Source: Streptomyces sp. NBC_01260 (GTDB lineage: Bacteria; Actinomycetota; Actinomycetes; Streptomycetales; Streptomycetaceae). Taken from it: DNA of 64,000 nt. Position 1 is the stretch's first letter; each line of letters starts with the position of its first letter. The stretch is from positions 3,410,001 through 3,474,000 of the forward strand of contig NZ_CP108464.1 in NCBI RefSeq assembly GCF_036226405.1, in the 5' to 3' direction. The notes below the pieces were generated by a model that made no database searches, had not been told where the DNA came from, and saw nothing but the letters and a program-made list of their open reading frames with translations. Below are positions 53,639-62,126 of the stretch, in pieces. Both the position numbers and the translations under genes were made by a program.

Positions 53639-54354
53639 TACGGGCACAGCCGCTCGACGCGCCAGCCCCCGTCACCGCCCCCGTCACCGTCGCCGCCCCC
53701 GGTCCCGGGCGCGGCCTCCCGTACGTAGCGCAGCCGGTCGTGCAGCCGGTTCTCGTGGCCCTGCCAGAACTCGATCGTGCCGGGGACGACCCGGAAGCCG
53801 CCCCAGTGCGGGGGCGCCGGGATCTGCTCGCCCTCCGGGTAGCGGGCCGCCAGCTCCTCGTACCGCCGGAGCAGCTCGTCGCGGGAGCCGATCACCGTGG
53901 ACTGGGCGCTCGCCCAGGCGCCGAGCTGGGAGCCGTGGGGGCGGGTGCGGAAGTAGGCGGCCGTCTCCTCGCGGCCGACGCGGGACGCGGTGCCGGTGAC
54001 GATGACCTGGCGGGCCATCGGGTGCCAGGGGAAGAGCAGCGACACCCGCGGGTTGGCGGCCAGCTCGCGGCCCTTGCGGGACTCGTAGTTGGTGAAGAAG
54101 ACGAAGCCGCGCTCGTCGTACATCTTCAGCAGCACCGTGCGGGAGGACGGCACACCCTCGGGCGTCGCCGTGGACACGACCATGGCGTTCGGCTCATGGA
54201 GTACCCCACCTGCGGCGATCTGCCGGAACCAGCGGGCGAACTGCTGCATGGGATCGGCGGCCAGGCTGTCCTCGGCGAAGCTCTCGGAACGGTACTGCTC
54301 GCGCATCGCGGCCGGATCGGTGGTGGAATCGAAGGAGGAATCTGCGGTGGACAC
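53638..54354 (-). CDS. pdxH: Pyridoxamine 5'-phosphate oxidase
   Basis: 238 residues from GTG 54354. FMN-binding split barrel: [44 protein letters not shown], and the C-terminal [25 protein letters not shown], all PdxH signatures. Makes pyridoxal phosphate. The C-terminus has a Gly/Asp-rich insert ([14 protein letters not shown]) before WRVERLCP. Confidence 0.93.
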   Translation of the reverse strand: MSTADSSFDSTTDPAAMREQYRSESFAEDSLAADPMQQFARWFRQIAAGGVLHEPNAMVVSTATPEGVPSSRTVLLKMYDERGFVFFTNYESRKGRELAANPRVSLLFPWHPMARQVIVTGTASRVGREETAAYFRTRPHGSQLGAWASAQSTVIGSRDELLRRYEELAARYPEGEQIPAPPHWGGFRVVPGTIEFWQGHENRLHDRLRYVREAAPGTGGGDGDGGGDGGWRVERLCP

Positions 54355-54531
54355 ACACTCATCCTGCCGCAGCGGCCCAGTCTGCCCGGCGAGGAGGGTC
54401 ACCAACCGTTCCGGGAGAGAACGGGGAGCTGTGCCGGATGTCACGCTTCCCGGTCACGTCGGAACCCGCCAATATCGTGGGACGGGCCCGTTGCGGCCCG
54501 TCCGCAGCCGCCGATTCGAGGGAGCCGCCTG

Positions 54532-55641
54532 ATGTCCGACTTCGTACCCGGACTCGAAGGAGTCGTCGCGTTCGAAACGGAGATCGCCGAACCCGACAAG
54601 GAAGGCGGTTCGCTCCGGTACCGCGGTGTCGACATCGAGGATCTCGTCGGCCATGTGTCGTTCGGCAACGTCTGGGGACTGCTGGTCGACGGGGCGTTCA
54701 ACCCCGGTCTGCCGCCGGCCGAGCCGTTCCCGATCCCGGTGCACTCCGGTGACATCCGGGTCGACGTGCAGTCCGCGCTGGCGATGCTCGCCCCCGTGTG
54801 GGGGCTGAAACCGCTGCTGGACATCGACGCGGAGACCGCGCGCAACAACCTGGCACGGGCGGCCGTCATGGCGCTCTCGTACGTCGCCCAGTCGGCGCGC
54901 GGGCAGGGGCTGCCGATGGTCCCGCAGAGCGAGATCGACAAGGCGGGGTCCGTGGTGGAACGGTTCATGATCCGCTGGCGCGGCGAGCCGGACCCCCGCC
55001 ATGTGAAGGCCGTGGACGCCTACTGGACGTCCGCCGCCGAGCACGGCATGAACGCCTCGACGTTCACCGCCCGTGTCATCGCCTCGACCGGCGCCGATGT
55101 GGCCGCCGCGCTGTCCGGCGCGGTGGGCGCCATGTCCGGCCCGCTGCACGGCGGCGCGCCGTCCCGGGTGCTCGGGATGATCGAGGAGATCGAGCGGACC
55201 GGGGACGCCACCGCGTACGTGAAGAAGGCCCTGGACAAGGGCGAGCGGCTGATGGGCTTCGGCCACCGGGTCTACCGCGCCGAGGACCCCCGCGCACGGG
55301 TGCTGCGACGCACGGCGCAGGAGCTGGGCGCACCGCGTTTCGAGGTGGCGCAGGCCCTGGAGAAGGCCGCGCTGGAGGAGCTGCACGCGCGCCGCCCGGA
55401 CCGGGTGCTGGCGACGAACGTGGAGTTCTGGGCGGCCATCATGCTGGACTTCGCGGAGGTCCCGGCGCACATGTTCACGTCCATGTTCACGTGTGCCCGT
55501 ACGGCGGGCTGGTCGGCGCACATCCTGGAGCAGAAGCGGACCGGCCGCCTGGTGCGGCCCTCGGCCACGTACATCGGGCCGGGGACGCGCGGCCCGCAGG
55601 AGATCCCGGGGTTCGATCAGCTGGCGGACCTGGGCAACTGA
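54532..55641 (+). CDS. Citrate synthase (citrate synthase 2 type)
   Basis: 369 residues. GSLRYRGVDIEDLV near the start, active-site His segments GPLHGGAPSRVLGMIEEI and GFGHRVYRAEDPRARVL, and the Asp region NVEFWAAIMLDFAEVPAHMFTSMFTCARTAGWSAHILEQ. Condenses acetyl-CoA with oxaloacetate; the short actinobacterial form could also accept propionyl-CoA. GAGGGAG precedes the ATG. Confidence 0.92.
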   Translation: MSDFVPGLEGVVAFETEIAEPDKEGGSLRYRGVDIEDLVGHVSFGNVWGLLVDGAFNPGLPPAEPFPIPVHSGDIRVDVQSALAMLAPVWGLKPLLDIDAETARNNLARAAVMALSYVAQSARGQGLPMVPQSEIDKAGSVVERFMIRWRGEPDPRHVKAVDAYWTSAAEHGMNASTFTARVIASTGADVAAALSGAVGAMSGPLHGGAPSRVLGMIEEIERTGDATAYVKKALDKGERLMGFGHRVYRAEDPRARVLRRTAQELGAPRFEVAQALEKAALEELHARRPDRVLATNVEFWAAIMLDFAEVPAHMFTSMFTCARTAGWSAHILEQKRTGRLVRPSATYIGPGTRGPQEIPGFDQLADLGN

Positions 55642-56014
55642 GGACGGTTCGCCAACAGCCGGGCGCCCGCCGCCGCACCGGCAGCGCGGGCGCCCTGGGG
55701 TCCCCCGCCGGCCAACACCGCCGCAAATGGGACCCGTTGAAGGCGGCGCACCGCCGCGGGACGACTGCCCGACGACGCGAATGCCGCAGGAGCTCCACGA
55801 CCCGCCGGGCCGTGCCGCACTCGTCGCACGCCTGTGTCATGCCTGTGTCATTCTCGCCGCACTCTGAGATGCGTCACGGAGCGGCGCGGTGACGTACGCC
55901 CGTCGCCGCGCCGCTCCGGCGCGTCCGGCCGCATCCGCATGGCCGGAAGCTTCGTCCAGTTGTTGAACGTACCGGCTGCCGTATGGGGCAGCCGCCACTG
56001 CCAGTTAGGTCAAA
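55642..56014. other. Intergenic region after citrate synthase
   Basis: 370 bp without a gene. Holds the hairpin at 55878-55917. The ATG of the following lipoprotein lacks a clear ribosome site. Confidence 0.5.
55878..55917. terminator. Terminator hairpin
   Basis: 12-bp perfect stem GGAGCGGCGCGG/CCGCGCCGCTCC with a 16-nt loop. Confidence 0.7.
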
Positions 56015-56659
56015 ATGACGTACAAGGGACGCATCCTCTTCGCGGTCGCTCTCAGCACCATGGCGCTCGGGCTCACGGCCTGCAATGACGACGAGGACTC
56101 GTCATCGGCACAGGACTCACCTTCGGTGTCCGCCCCGGCATCGTCCGATCCGGGCAGCAAGAGCCCGTCCGCGCCCCCCAGCGACGACGGTGCAGCTCCG
56201 GCCGGGGGTGACAACACCGCGCCGGGCACGAAGCTCAAGATCGGCGACAGGGCGGTCCTGCCGTTCGAGTACGGGACCGAGAAGAAGGGCACCATCGCCG
56301 TGACCGTCACGGCGATCGAGAAGGGCGCCGAGGCCGACATGGCCGGATTCGGCGCGAAGGCGAAGGGCATGACGCCCTACTACATCCGGATGAAGGTCGA
56401 GAACGTCGGCGGCACCGACCTCGCCTACGCGTCGCTGAAGCTGCGCGGCGAGCTGGAGGACGGCGGCCCCACGGGCATCGTGCTCATAGGCGACCTCCCT
56501 GGTAAGTGCGACAACGACACGGCACCCAGTGACTTCACCACCAAGGGCGCCTCGTACGAGACCTGCTCGCTCAGCGCCACCAAGACCACGCCCATCACGG
56601 CCGCCTCGTTCGACGAGGGTGACGCGTACAGCGACAGCCCGGTCCTCTGGACCAACTGA
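56015..56659 (+). CDS. Lipoprotein, DUF4352-like
   Basis: 214 residues: signal peptide with lipobox LTAC at about residue 23, a Ser/Pro/Asp-rich linker (25-70), then a beta-rich domain (GDRAVLPFEYGTEKKGTIAVTVTAIEKG, YYIRMKVENVGGTDLAYASLKLRG) resembling Telomeric-repeat-binding/DUF4352-type extracellular domains. Cell-surface anchored; function unknown. Confidence 0.82.
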   Translation: MTYKGRILFAVALSTMALGLTACNDDEDSSSAQDSPSVSAPASSDPGSKSPSAPPSDDGAAPAGGDNTAPGTKLKIGDRAVLPFEYGTEKKGTIAVTVTAIEKGAEADMAGFGAKAKGMTPYYIRMKVENVGGTDLAYASLKLRGELEDGGPTGIVLIGDLPGKCDNDTAPSDFTTKGASYETCSLSATKTTPITAASFDEGDAYSDSPVLWTN

Positions 56660-57130
56660 CAAGCCGTTCCCGTGTCCGCGCGCCGGGCATCTCGCCCTTG
56701 GTGACATGCCCGGCCGGGCCCAGGAGTTGGACCAGTCCCTGGTGGAGAGCACCAGGAGGTATCCATCCGGGTCACGGACCGTCACGCCCCAGGTGTCCCA
56801 GTACGGATTGTGCGCGGGCACCCGCTGGCCGCCGTGCAGTTCGAGCCGCTCCACGAGGGAGTCCGGCACCGGTTCGCCGAGGTGGACGACCAGCAGGTCC
56901 TCGGGGGTGGGGTGCGGGTCGATGGGGGCGGCGGGGCCGTGCACGAGTTCCAGGTGCCAGGCCGCGCCGGGCCAGCCGACCATCAGCAGCGAGTGCCGGC
57001 CCGGCGTGCCGTCGGCCTCGTGCCGGTACAGGATGCCGAGCCCGAGCCCGGAGACCCGGAAGCGTTCCGCCGCCCGGAGATCGCGTGACGGACGGGCGAT
57101 ACGTACGTGAGCCGCGGCGTTGGCGGGCAT
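56117..57130 (-). CDS. VOC family protein with C-terminal read-through antisense to the lipoprotein gene
   Basis: The first 140 residues (from ATG 57130, GGAGG upstream) are a VOC/glyoxalase-like domain: HVRIARPSRDLRAAERF, WHLELVHGP, VTVRDPDGYLLVLSTRDWSNS, including the usual end of the fold. The frame then continues without stop for about 195 residues, antisense to the lipoprotein gene. A normal VOC protein would stop near 56720. Either the stop was lost or the real 3' end is in a shifted frame. The C-terminal part has no domain and shadow-like composition. Confidence 0.65.
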   Translation of the reverse strand: MPANAAAHVRIARPSRDLRAAERFRVSGLGLGILYRHEADGTPGRHSLLMVGWPGAAWHLELVHGPAAPIDPHPTPEDLLVVHLGEPVPDSLVERLELHGGQRVPAHNPYWDTWGVTVRDPDGYLLVLSTRDWSNSWARPGMSPRARCPARGHGNGLSVGPEDRAVAVRVTLVERGGRDGRGLGGAERAGLVRGALGGEVTGCRVVVALTREVAYEHDARGAAVLQLAAQLQRRVGEVGAADVLDLHPDVVGRHALRLRAESGHVGLGALLDRRDGHGDGALLLGPVLERQDRPVADLELRARRGVVTPGRSCTVVAGGRGRALAARIGRCRGGHRR

Positions 57131-57250
57131 GGGGCGGCCTCCTGAGCGGTGCGCATCGGCCACTCGCGCTGTCACGAAGACGGCCGCCCGAGGGCTGGCC
57201 AGACCGAGGGGTGTCGGAGACGGTCCGCAGGCAGGTCCTCCGGGGCACGC

Positions 57251-57961
57251 TCAGTCGGCGTTCGTGCCGTCCGTGTCGTACCGGACGGCCTTGCTGACAT
57301 GCGGTTCGAAGGCCGAAAGAACGCTCCAGCTTGCGCCGCCGTCCAGTCGTTTCCGGCTGGTCACGGGGCGGGAGTCCATCATCACCATCGCGATGTTCCG
57401 GTCTGTCACGATCGAGATGCGCAGCCGCACCGGGCTGCCGGAGGTACTACCACAGACAACGGTGAGCTTGCCGTGCGTGAACTCCTCGACCTCGTCGATC
57501 CGGGGAGCCGGAACCTTCTTGAGGGCGTACAGCACGCTGTCGGTGAGCTGATAGGGAGTCGTGCCGGTGGGCACCGGGACATGGATCTCGGCGGTGCACG
57601 GCACAACCGCGGCCTCGGCCGTCAGCGGCAGCCCGTGCCGTGCGGCCGCGCGTCGGGCGTTCCACGTGTTCGACGTGGCGATCGCGACAGCGAGGACGGC
57701 TCCCGCCGCAAGGCCGAAGAGCGTGGCTTGGAGCAGCGAGCCCGCCCAGGCGCTCGCGTCCTCCGCTACGAGTACACCGGCCATGGCACCGCTGACGACG
57801 ACCGCAGTCAGGACGGTGGGCACGGCGCTGCGACGCACGGTCGCGAGCCAGTAGCTGAGCACGTTCGAGGTCCGCGGTTCCTGTGTGAGGGGTGGATCAG
57901 ATCGGGTCGGTGCCCGGCGAGGCCCCGCGGGTTGCCGGGCACTGGCCAAGTGACGGCTCAA
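57251..57961 (-). CDS. Membrane protein of unknown function
   Basis: 236 residues with two transmembrane helices (VPTVLTAVVVSGAMAGVLVA, LLQATLFGLAAGAVLAVAIA) and a soluble C-terminal domain (TPYQLTDSVLYALKKVPAPRIDEVEEFTHGKLTVVCGSTSGSPVRLRISIV). TTG 57961 has GAGG five nt upstream and is taken as start; internal starts are possible. No family recognised. Confidence 0.7.
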   Translation of the reverse strand: MSRHLASARQPAGPRRAPTRSDPPLTQEPRTSNVLSYWLATVRRSAVPTVLTAVVVSGAMAGVLVAEDASAWAGSLLQATLFGLAAGAVLAVAIATSNTWNARRAAARHGLPLTAEAAVVPCTAEIHVPVPTGTTPYQLTDSVLYALKKVPAPRIDEVEEFTHGKLTVVCGSTSGSPVRLRISIVTDRNIAMVMMDSRPVTSRKRLDGGASWSVLSAFEPHVSKAVRYDTDGTNAD

Positions 57962-58076
57962 CTTTACCTCGGTCGTCCCCGAAGAGGGCCGTCCATGGAC
58001 TGATCAAATAAGCCGGAAGGTCCCTCTGAGCGGGGACGACAGCCGAGCCCTGGTCACCCCCCTGCTCAATAGTCAG

Positions 58077-58095
58077 GTGACCGTACTATGGTCAC
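58077..58095. promoter_or_regulatory. Operator/promoter of padR: GTGACC-N7-GGTCAC
   Basis: A perfect 6-bp-arm inverted repeat overlapping a TACTAT -10 element (58084-58089), 4 bp upstream of the PadR ATG. A further GGTCACC lies at 58052-58058. Its position suggests autoregulation. Confidence 0.6.
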
Positions 58096-58099
58096 TCGC

Positions 58100-58453
58100 A
58101 TGGTTGACGTTGGCAGATCCATGCAGGAACCGACCCTGCTCATCCTCACGGCCTTGGCCGACAGGCCCCGGCACGGCTACGGGCTGGCTCAGGAGATTCT
58201 GGCGATTTCTCGGGGCCGCGTGCGGCTGCGCACCGGGACGCTCTACGGGTCTCTCGAACGCCTGCAAGGGGAAGGCCTGATCGAGGTCTTCTCGGAGGAG
58301 GTGGTCCAGGGTCGGCTCCGGCGTACGTACACGCTCACCCGCACCGGACGAGACACCCTCGCCGCGGAGGTCCGGCGCATCACTGCCCACGCTCGCGAGG
58401 CCACTCGACGCCTCAAGCAAGCCACCAACGCCCCGGCCGGAGCCCCCGCATGA
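58100..58453 (+). CDS. PadR family transcriptional regulator
   Basis: 117 residues: MQEPTLLILTALADRPRHGYGLAQEILAISRGRVRLRTGTLYGSLERLQGEGLIEV is the PadR winged helix. ATG 58100 would be nearly leaderless; ATG 58121 is an alternative. Its last codons overlap the next gene (ATGA). Confidence 0.9.
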   Translation: MVDVGRSMQEPTLLILTALADRPRHGYGLAQEILAISRGRVRLRTGTLYGSLERLQGEGLIEVFSEEVVQGRLRRTYTLTRTGRDTLAAEVRRITAHAREATRRLKQATNAPAGAPA

Positions 58454-59271
58454 CCGACTCCCAGCGCTCTCCTCGTGTCCTCTCCCTGTACCCGCGCCGC
58501 TATCGGGCAAGCCACGGCGCCGAGATCCTGGAGATGTACCGGGATACCACCGAGGGCGCCTCAGCGACTGCCGGACGTCTGGAGCAACTGGACATCGCGG
58601 CACATGCGTTGCGTGTACGGACGCGCACCGGATCCAGCGATCGGGCCGGTCGCTTCCTGGTGGCCACCGCCCCGTACGCCTTGGCGGCTGCCGGGTCGAT
58701 CGCCGCCGCCGGGCTGACCACCACCGTGGCGGACGCCGTGCGTGACGCGAGCACGGCCGGGGTGAATCTCCTAGGCGCGGCGGTGTACGTGGCCGTGCTG
58801 GTGGCCGGAACCATGGCCTGCCTGGGACGCTGGTCGGCATCCCGGATACTGGGGGCGCTGTCCCTCGTGGCGCTGCTCGCAGGGGCTCAAGGGTCCGCCT
58901 GGCTGATCCCGCTGCTGGCCCTGGTGACGGCGATGCCCGCGGCGGTCGGCCCAGGGAGAATTGACCGACGGCTGGCCCCGGCCTACGCCGTCATCACCTG
59001 GCTGCCTTCTCTGTATGCGGCCGTCTCGGGTGACAGCACCTTCTTTCTCGGAGCGATCCAGCAACTCGGCCCCACCATGCTGCTGATCGCCATCCGCACA
59101 GCGGCCCCGGACGTCCGCCCCCGGCACATCCTCGCGATCCTGATGGCCGGGGCACCGTGGGCCACGACACCGGCGGGCTCACCGATCGGTGCCGCCATCG
59201 CCGTCACAGCGCTCCTCCTCGCCTGGGGAGTTGGCCGCCTGTCCCGCAGGCGGCTCCCCGTCACTGCCTGA
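58450..59271 (+). CDS. PadR-coupled integral membrane protein
   Basis: 273 residues with a cytoplasmic N-terminus (LYPRRYRASHGAEILEMYRDT, the motif common to PadR-partner membrane proteins) followed by about six to seven helices. Likely the regulated target of the PadR protein, as in many actinobacterial pairs; no transport motif visible. Confidence 0.85.
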   Translation: MTDSQRSPRVLSLYPRRYRASHGAEILEMYRDTTEGASATAGRLEQLDIAAHALRVRTRTGSSDRAGRFLVATAPYALAAAGSIAAAGLTTTVADAVRDASTAGVNLLGAAVYVAVLVAGTMACLGRWSASRILGALSLVALLAGAQGSAWLIPLLALVTAMPAAVGPGRIDRRLAPAYAVITWLPSLYAAVSGDSTFFLGAIQQLGPTMLLIAIRTAAPDVRPRHILAILMAGAPWATTPAGSPIGAAIAVTALLLAWGVGRLSRRRLPVTA

Positions 59272-59373
59272 GCGCCGGCTCGTCGCAGTACGGCCACGGC
59301 TCGTCGGCGGGCCACAGCAAGGGTCCGCCGATCGAGCTGCCGCGCGGGGACGAGGCCCGGTGGTCGTCCAGTG
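59261..59373 (-). pseudogene. Fragment of a DUF1963-like gene
   Basis: The minus frame reads RASSPRGSSIGGPLLWPADEPWPYC then DEPALRQ and stop. RGS-IGGPLLWPADEPWP is a conserved block of a family of streptomycete DUF1963-like proteins. Only this block is present, truncated at both ends. Confidence 0.45.
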
Positions 59374-59375
59374 CC

Positions 59376-59735
59376 TCAGCGGCCCACGTGTGCGGTGAAC
59401 GCGGCCCAGGCGGCGGGCGGGAGGGCGAGGGCCGGGCCCTCGGGGTGCTTGGAGTCGCGGACGTGTACGGCGGCGGGGTGCGCGGCGACTTCGACACAGG
59501 CGCCGCCCTCGTCGCTGCTGTGGCTGGACTTCGCCCAGGCGTAGCCGACTTCAACGCATTGGCCGCCCTCGCTGCCGCTGTGCCTGGACTTCTTCCAGGC
59601 GTAGCCGACTTCGAGGCACTGGCCGCCCTCGTCGCCGCTGTAGCTGGACTTCCGCCACTCGTAGGCGACTTCGAGGCAGGCGCCGCCCTCGTCGCCGCTG
59701 TAGCTGGACTTGAACCACGCGCGTGCAGTGCTCAT
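59376..59735 (-). CDS. DUF397 protein with tandemly repeated N-terminal motif
   Basis: 119 residues. The usual DUF397 opening (WFKSSYSGDEGGACLEVAY) occurs four times in a row with 18-residue period: WFKSSYSGDEGGACLEV, WRKSSYSGDEGGQCLEV, WKKSRHSGSEGGQCVEV, WAKSSHSSDEGGACVEV, then the normal end (VHVRDSKHPEGPALALPPAAWAAFTAHV). Normal family members are about 65 residues with one copy. ATGA overlap with the XRE gene upstream makes them a unit. DUF397 proteins pair with XRE-DUF5753 regulators (Scr1/Scr2, WhiJ/BldB systems). Confidence 0.9.
   Translation of the reverse strand: MSTARAWFKSSYSGDEGGACLEVAYEWRKSSYSGDEGGQCLEVGYAWKKSRHSGSEGGQCVEVGYAWAKSSHSSDEGGACVEVAAHPAAVHVRDSKHPEGPALALPPAAWAAFTAHVGR
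59520..59720. repeat. 54-bp in-frame tandem repeat, about 3.7 copies
   Basis: DNA counterpart of the DUF397 repeat. The two copies at 59612-59720 are the most similar, pointing to recent duplication. Confidence 0.85.
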
Positions 59736-60556
59736 TGCTCTCCCAGCAGACGGTCCAACAGGCCCAGGGTGTCGGCGGGGCTGAGGGCCTGAGCTCGCAG
59801 CATCGCATATTTCTGGGACAGGATGCTGACCTCATCGGGGTCGCAGACGAGCAGGCTGCCGCGTTGGGTCTCGGAGTAGGCGACGTGTTGGAAGTCGGGT
59901 GTTTCCAACAGGATGAAGGGGCCGTTCAGCCCGGCATGGGTCCGGTGGCTCAGCGGGAGAATCTGAAGGCTGACCCCCGGCAGCGTTCCACACGTCCGCA
60001 AGTGGCGGAGCTGCTCCACATGCGTCTCGTCGTCGACGAGTTGGAGCCTCACCACCGGCTCCCAGATGACGAAGCTGATCGTCGGCGGCTCGCTGCGGTG
60101 CAGGATCTCCTGGCGTTCCAGCCGGGAAGCGGTCTGGATCGCGATCTTCTCCTCGCTGAACCCGGGGACCCGGTTGCGGAAGACCGCCCGAGCGTAGGCC
60201 TCGGTCTGGAGCAGTCCGGGCAGGACCTGGTTGTCGTACCAGGAGAGGGCCAGGGCCGTGCGCTCCAGGTCCATGTACTGCTCGGCCCAGGCCGGTACGA
60301 GGTCGACCTCCGGCATGTTCTCCACCGCCGTGGCCAGCGCGCCCTTCGTCTCCAGCAACTGGTCCAGCCGGCTCGCCAGGTCCGGGAGGAGCGAGCGGCG
60401 GCCCTGCTCGATGGAGGCGATCGTCTCCACCTGCACTCCCACCGCATTCGCGAGTTGGGCCTGCGTCAGACCCGCCGCGACGCGGAACAGGCCGAGCAGC
60501 TTGCCCACGAGTTTCATGGCCGAGGCGTTCTTGCGCTGCCGATTACTGGGGTGCAT
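59732..60556 (-). CDS. XRE-family regulator with DUF5753 domain
   Basis: 274 residues: helix-turn-helix FRVAAGLTQAQLANAVGVQVETIASIEQGRR (about 25-55) and DUF5753 (LSWYDNQVLPGLLQTEAYARAVF, SFVIWEPVVRLQL, LPLSHRTHAGLNGPFILLETPDFQHVAYSET). Partner of the DUF397 protein; such pairs behave like developmental or toxin-antitoxin-like switches. G-rich site before ATG 60556. Confidence 0.9.
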   Translation of the reverse strand: MHPSNRQRKNASAMKLVGKLLGLFRVAAGLTQAQLANAVGVQVETIASIEQGRRSLLPDLASRLDQLLETKGALATAVENMPEVDLVPAWAEQYMDLERTALALSWYDNQVLPGLLQTEAYARAVFRNRVPGFSEEKIAIQTASRLERQEILHRSEPPTISFVIWEPVVRLQLVDDETHVEQLRHLRTCGTLPGVSLQILPLSHRTHAGLNGPFILLETPDFQHVAYSETQRGSLLVCDPDEVSILSQKYAMLRAQALSPADTLGLLDRLLGEQ

Positions 60557-60891
60557 ACGGTCCCCACTCCCACCCTTGTCCGTGGTTCACGCCTCGGCGC
60601 ACTCGTACAGGAAATCTGTACGGGTGCCCTGTCGGCGGCCGTCCCGGCCACGAGGCTCGAAGCTCGCAGCTCGGGGCTCGGGTCCCGGGCTTCGGGAGGG
60701 GCGGTTCACTCGTTCGAGCGTACGAAGGGGCAGGTCGCCCCGGGGCTTGGGGCTTGGGATTCGAGCTCCGAGATTCGAGCTGCGAGATTCGAGCGCCTTC
60801 TTTTAACCGGTAGGGAAAGAAGGGTGGTTGGGAAATCCTTCCCGACCTCCCTGACCCGTCACGGCCAGCAAGTATGACTAATGGTGACAGC
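60557..60891. other. Repeat-rich intergenic region
   Basis: No gene. Contains short variants of GCTCG/GCTTGGG and a 14-bp tandem repeat GATTCGAGCTSCGA at 60758-60794 (two full, one partial copy). Confidence 0.6.
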
Positions 60892-60921
60892 TTGCGACGG
60901 TGCGTGGCGACTGTCTACGGT
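60892..60921 (+). promoter_or_regulatory. Putative promoter of the winged-helix gene
   Basis: TTGCGA (60892-60897), 18-bp spacer, TACGGT (60916-60921); start site near 60929. Confidence 0.45.
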
Positions 60922-60935
60922 GCGAGAACTAAACA

Positions 60936-60968
60936 ACCCCGACACGGTGTTCCAACACCGGCCGGGGT
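60936..60968 (+). promoter_or_regulatory. 5'-leader stem-loop
   Basis: Two stacked stems: ACCCCG/CGGGGT (60936-60941 with 60963-60968) enclosing CGGTGTT/AACACCG (60945-60951 with 60954-60960). It lies at the very 5' end of the predicted mRNA, 37 nt before the coding start. I recall near-identical leaders before similar genes in other streptomycetes. Confidence 0.6.
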
Positions 60969-61004
60969 CTGACCTCCAAGATCGCAGCAAAAGGAACCGA
61001 TCTC

Positions 61005-61967
61005 GTGGCTGTTGAGCACCTTAGTCCCGCTCTGCCCGCGTCCGCAGTGTCGCCCCCGTACCCGATGGCCCATCCCGGTTACGGCAAGCGAACCGTTCCG
61101 GACGAACACCCATCCCGCGCCGCTGACTTCGCGTTGCTGCCCTTCCGGGAGCAATATGTCGCCGCGTTCATCGAGCGGCTGCCCGAGGGCGCCACGATGA
61201 GCGTGAAGTGCCTCGCCAAACAGATCCCGCTGTACGGGCAGCAGGCCGTCAGCTCCGCGCTGACCGCGCTGTCCGTGGCCGGACACCTGCGGCGCGTACG
61301 GTGCGCGGTCGGTGGCGGTGACCAGGTGCGGTGGGTCTTCCGGACCTACTGGACGCGGACCGCCCACGACAGCGAATGGTGGGCGAACCACCTGGCACCC
61401 GAACCCGTGCCCGCGCCCGATCCGGTGCGGGAACCCGTACGGGAAGCGGCGCCCGAGCCCGTCCGGGAAGCGGTCCCCGCGCCCCGCACCGAGAGCCCCG
61501 CCCCCGCCCCCGCCCCCTCGCCCGCGTACCTCGCACTGGCCGGGATCGGGCGGGCCGACGCACGCCTCGCGCTCTCCGCCGCCGACTGCACGGCCCTGGA
61601 AGCCCTGGCCGAGCGCTGGTTCGCACGCGGCGTGGACGCCGACTACCTCATCGGCGCCGTCACCTCCGGACTGCCCGCCCACGTCGACTCACCCGTCGGC
61701 TTCGTCCGCCACCGCCTCAACGACAAGATCCCGCCCGCACTCCCCACCACCCCCACACCGCCGCCCGCCGGAACCCCGGTCCGGCGCGTGATGATGGAGT
61801 GCACCGAATGCGGCACCCCCGGCCGCCCCGAAGCCCTCCCCGACGGCCTCTGCCAACCCTGCCGACAGCCCGAACCCGCCACCACCGACACCCAGGCGGG
61901 CCCGCCCGCCGAACGCGACGTCACCCAACTCGTCGCCGGACTCCGCGACCTCCTCAAAGCCCCCTGA
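61005..61967 (+). CDS. Winged-helix protein with C-terminal zinc ribbon
   Basis: 320 residues. Residues 40-115 form a winged-helix-like domain (LLPFREQYVAAFIERLPEGATMSVKCLAKQIPLYGQQAVSSALTALSVAGHLRRVRC). A Pro/Ala/Arg linker follows, then a helical domain (AYLALAGIGRADARLALSAADCTALEALAERWFARGVDADYLIGAVTSGLP) and a zinc ribbon CTECG-N11-CQPC. Dispersed paralogues occur in streptomycetes as MarR-like proteins. GTG 61005 has AAAGGAA upstream. Divergent neighbour is the XRE/DUF397 pair. Confidence 0.75.
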   Translation: MAVEHLSPALPASAVSPPYPMAHPGYGKRTVPDEHPSRAADFALLPFREQYVAAFIERLPEGATMSVKCLAKQIPLYGQQAVSSALTALSVAGHLRRVRCAVGGGDQVRWVFRTYWTRTAHDSEWWANHLAPEPVPAPDPVREPVREAAPEPVREAVPAPRTESPAPAPAPSPAYLALAGIGRADARLALSAADCTALEALAERWFARGVDADYLIGAVTSGLPAHVDSPVGFVRHRLNDKIPPALPTTPTPPPAGTPVRRVMMECTECGTPGRPEALPDGLCQPCRQPEPATTDTQAGPPAERDVTQLVAGLRDLLKAP

Positions 61968-62126
61968 GCCGAACCCTCTCGCTCGGCCTCGCCTCCACCG
62001 CCGTGACCCGCAGACTGAGCCTGTAGGGCTAAAGGGCCGCGAAATCCCTTGCTAAAGGTTGCCAGACCCCCTATTGCGCGTTTCACTTGCGCACATAGGC
62101 GGAAAATCACAGAGGGGAGGGTCCAC

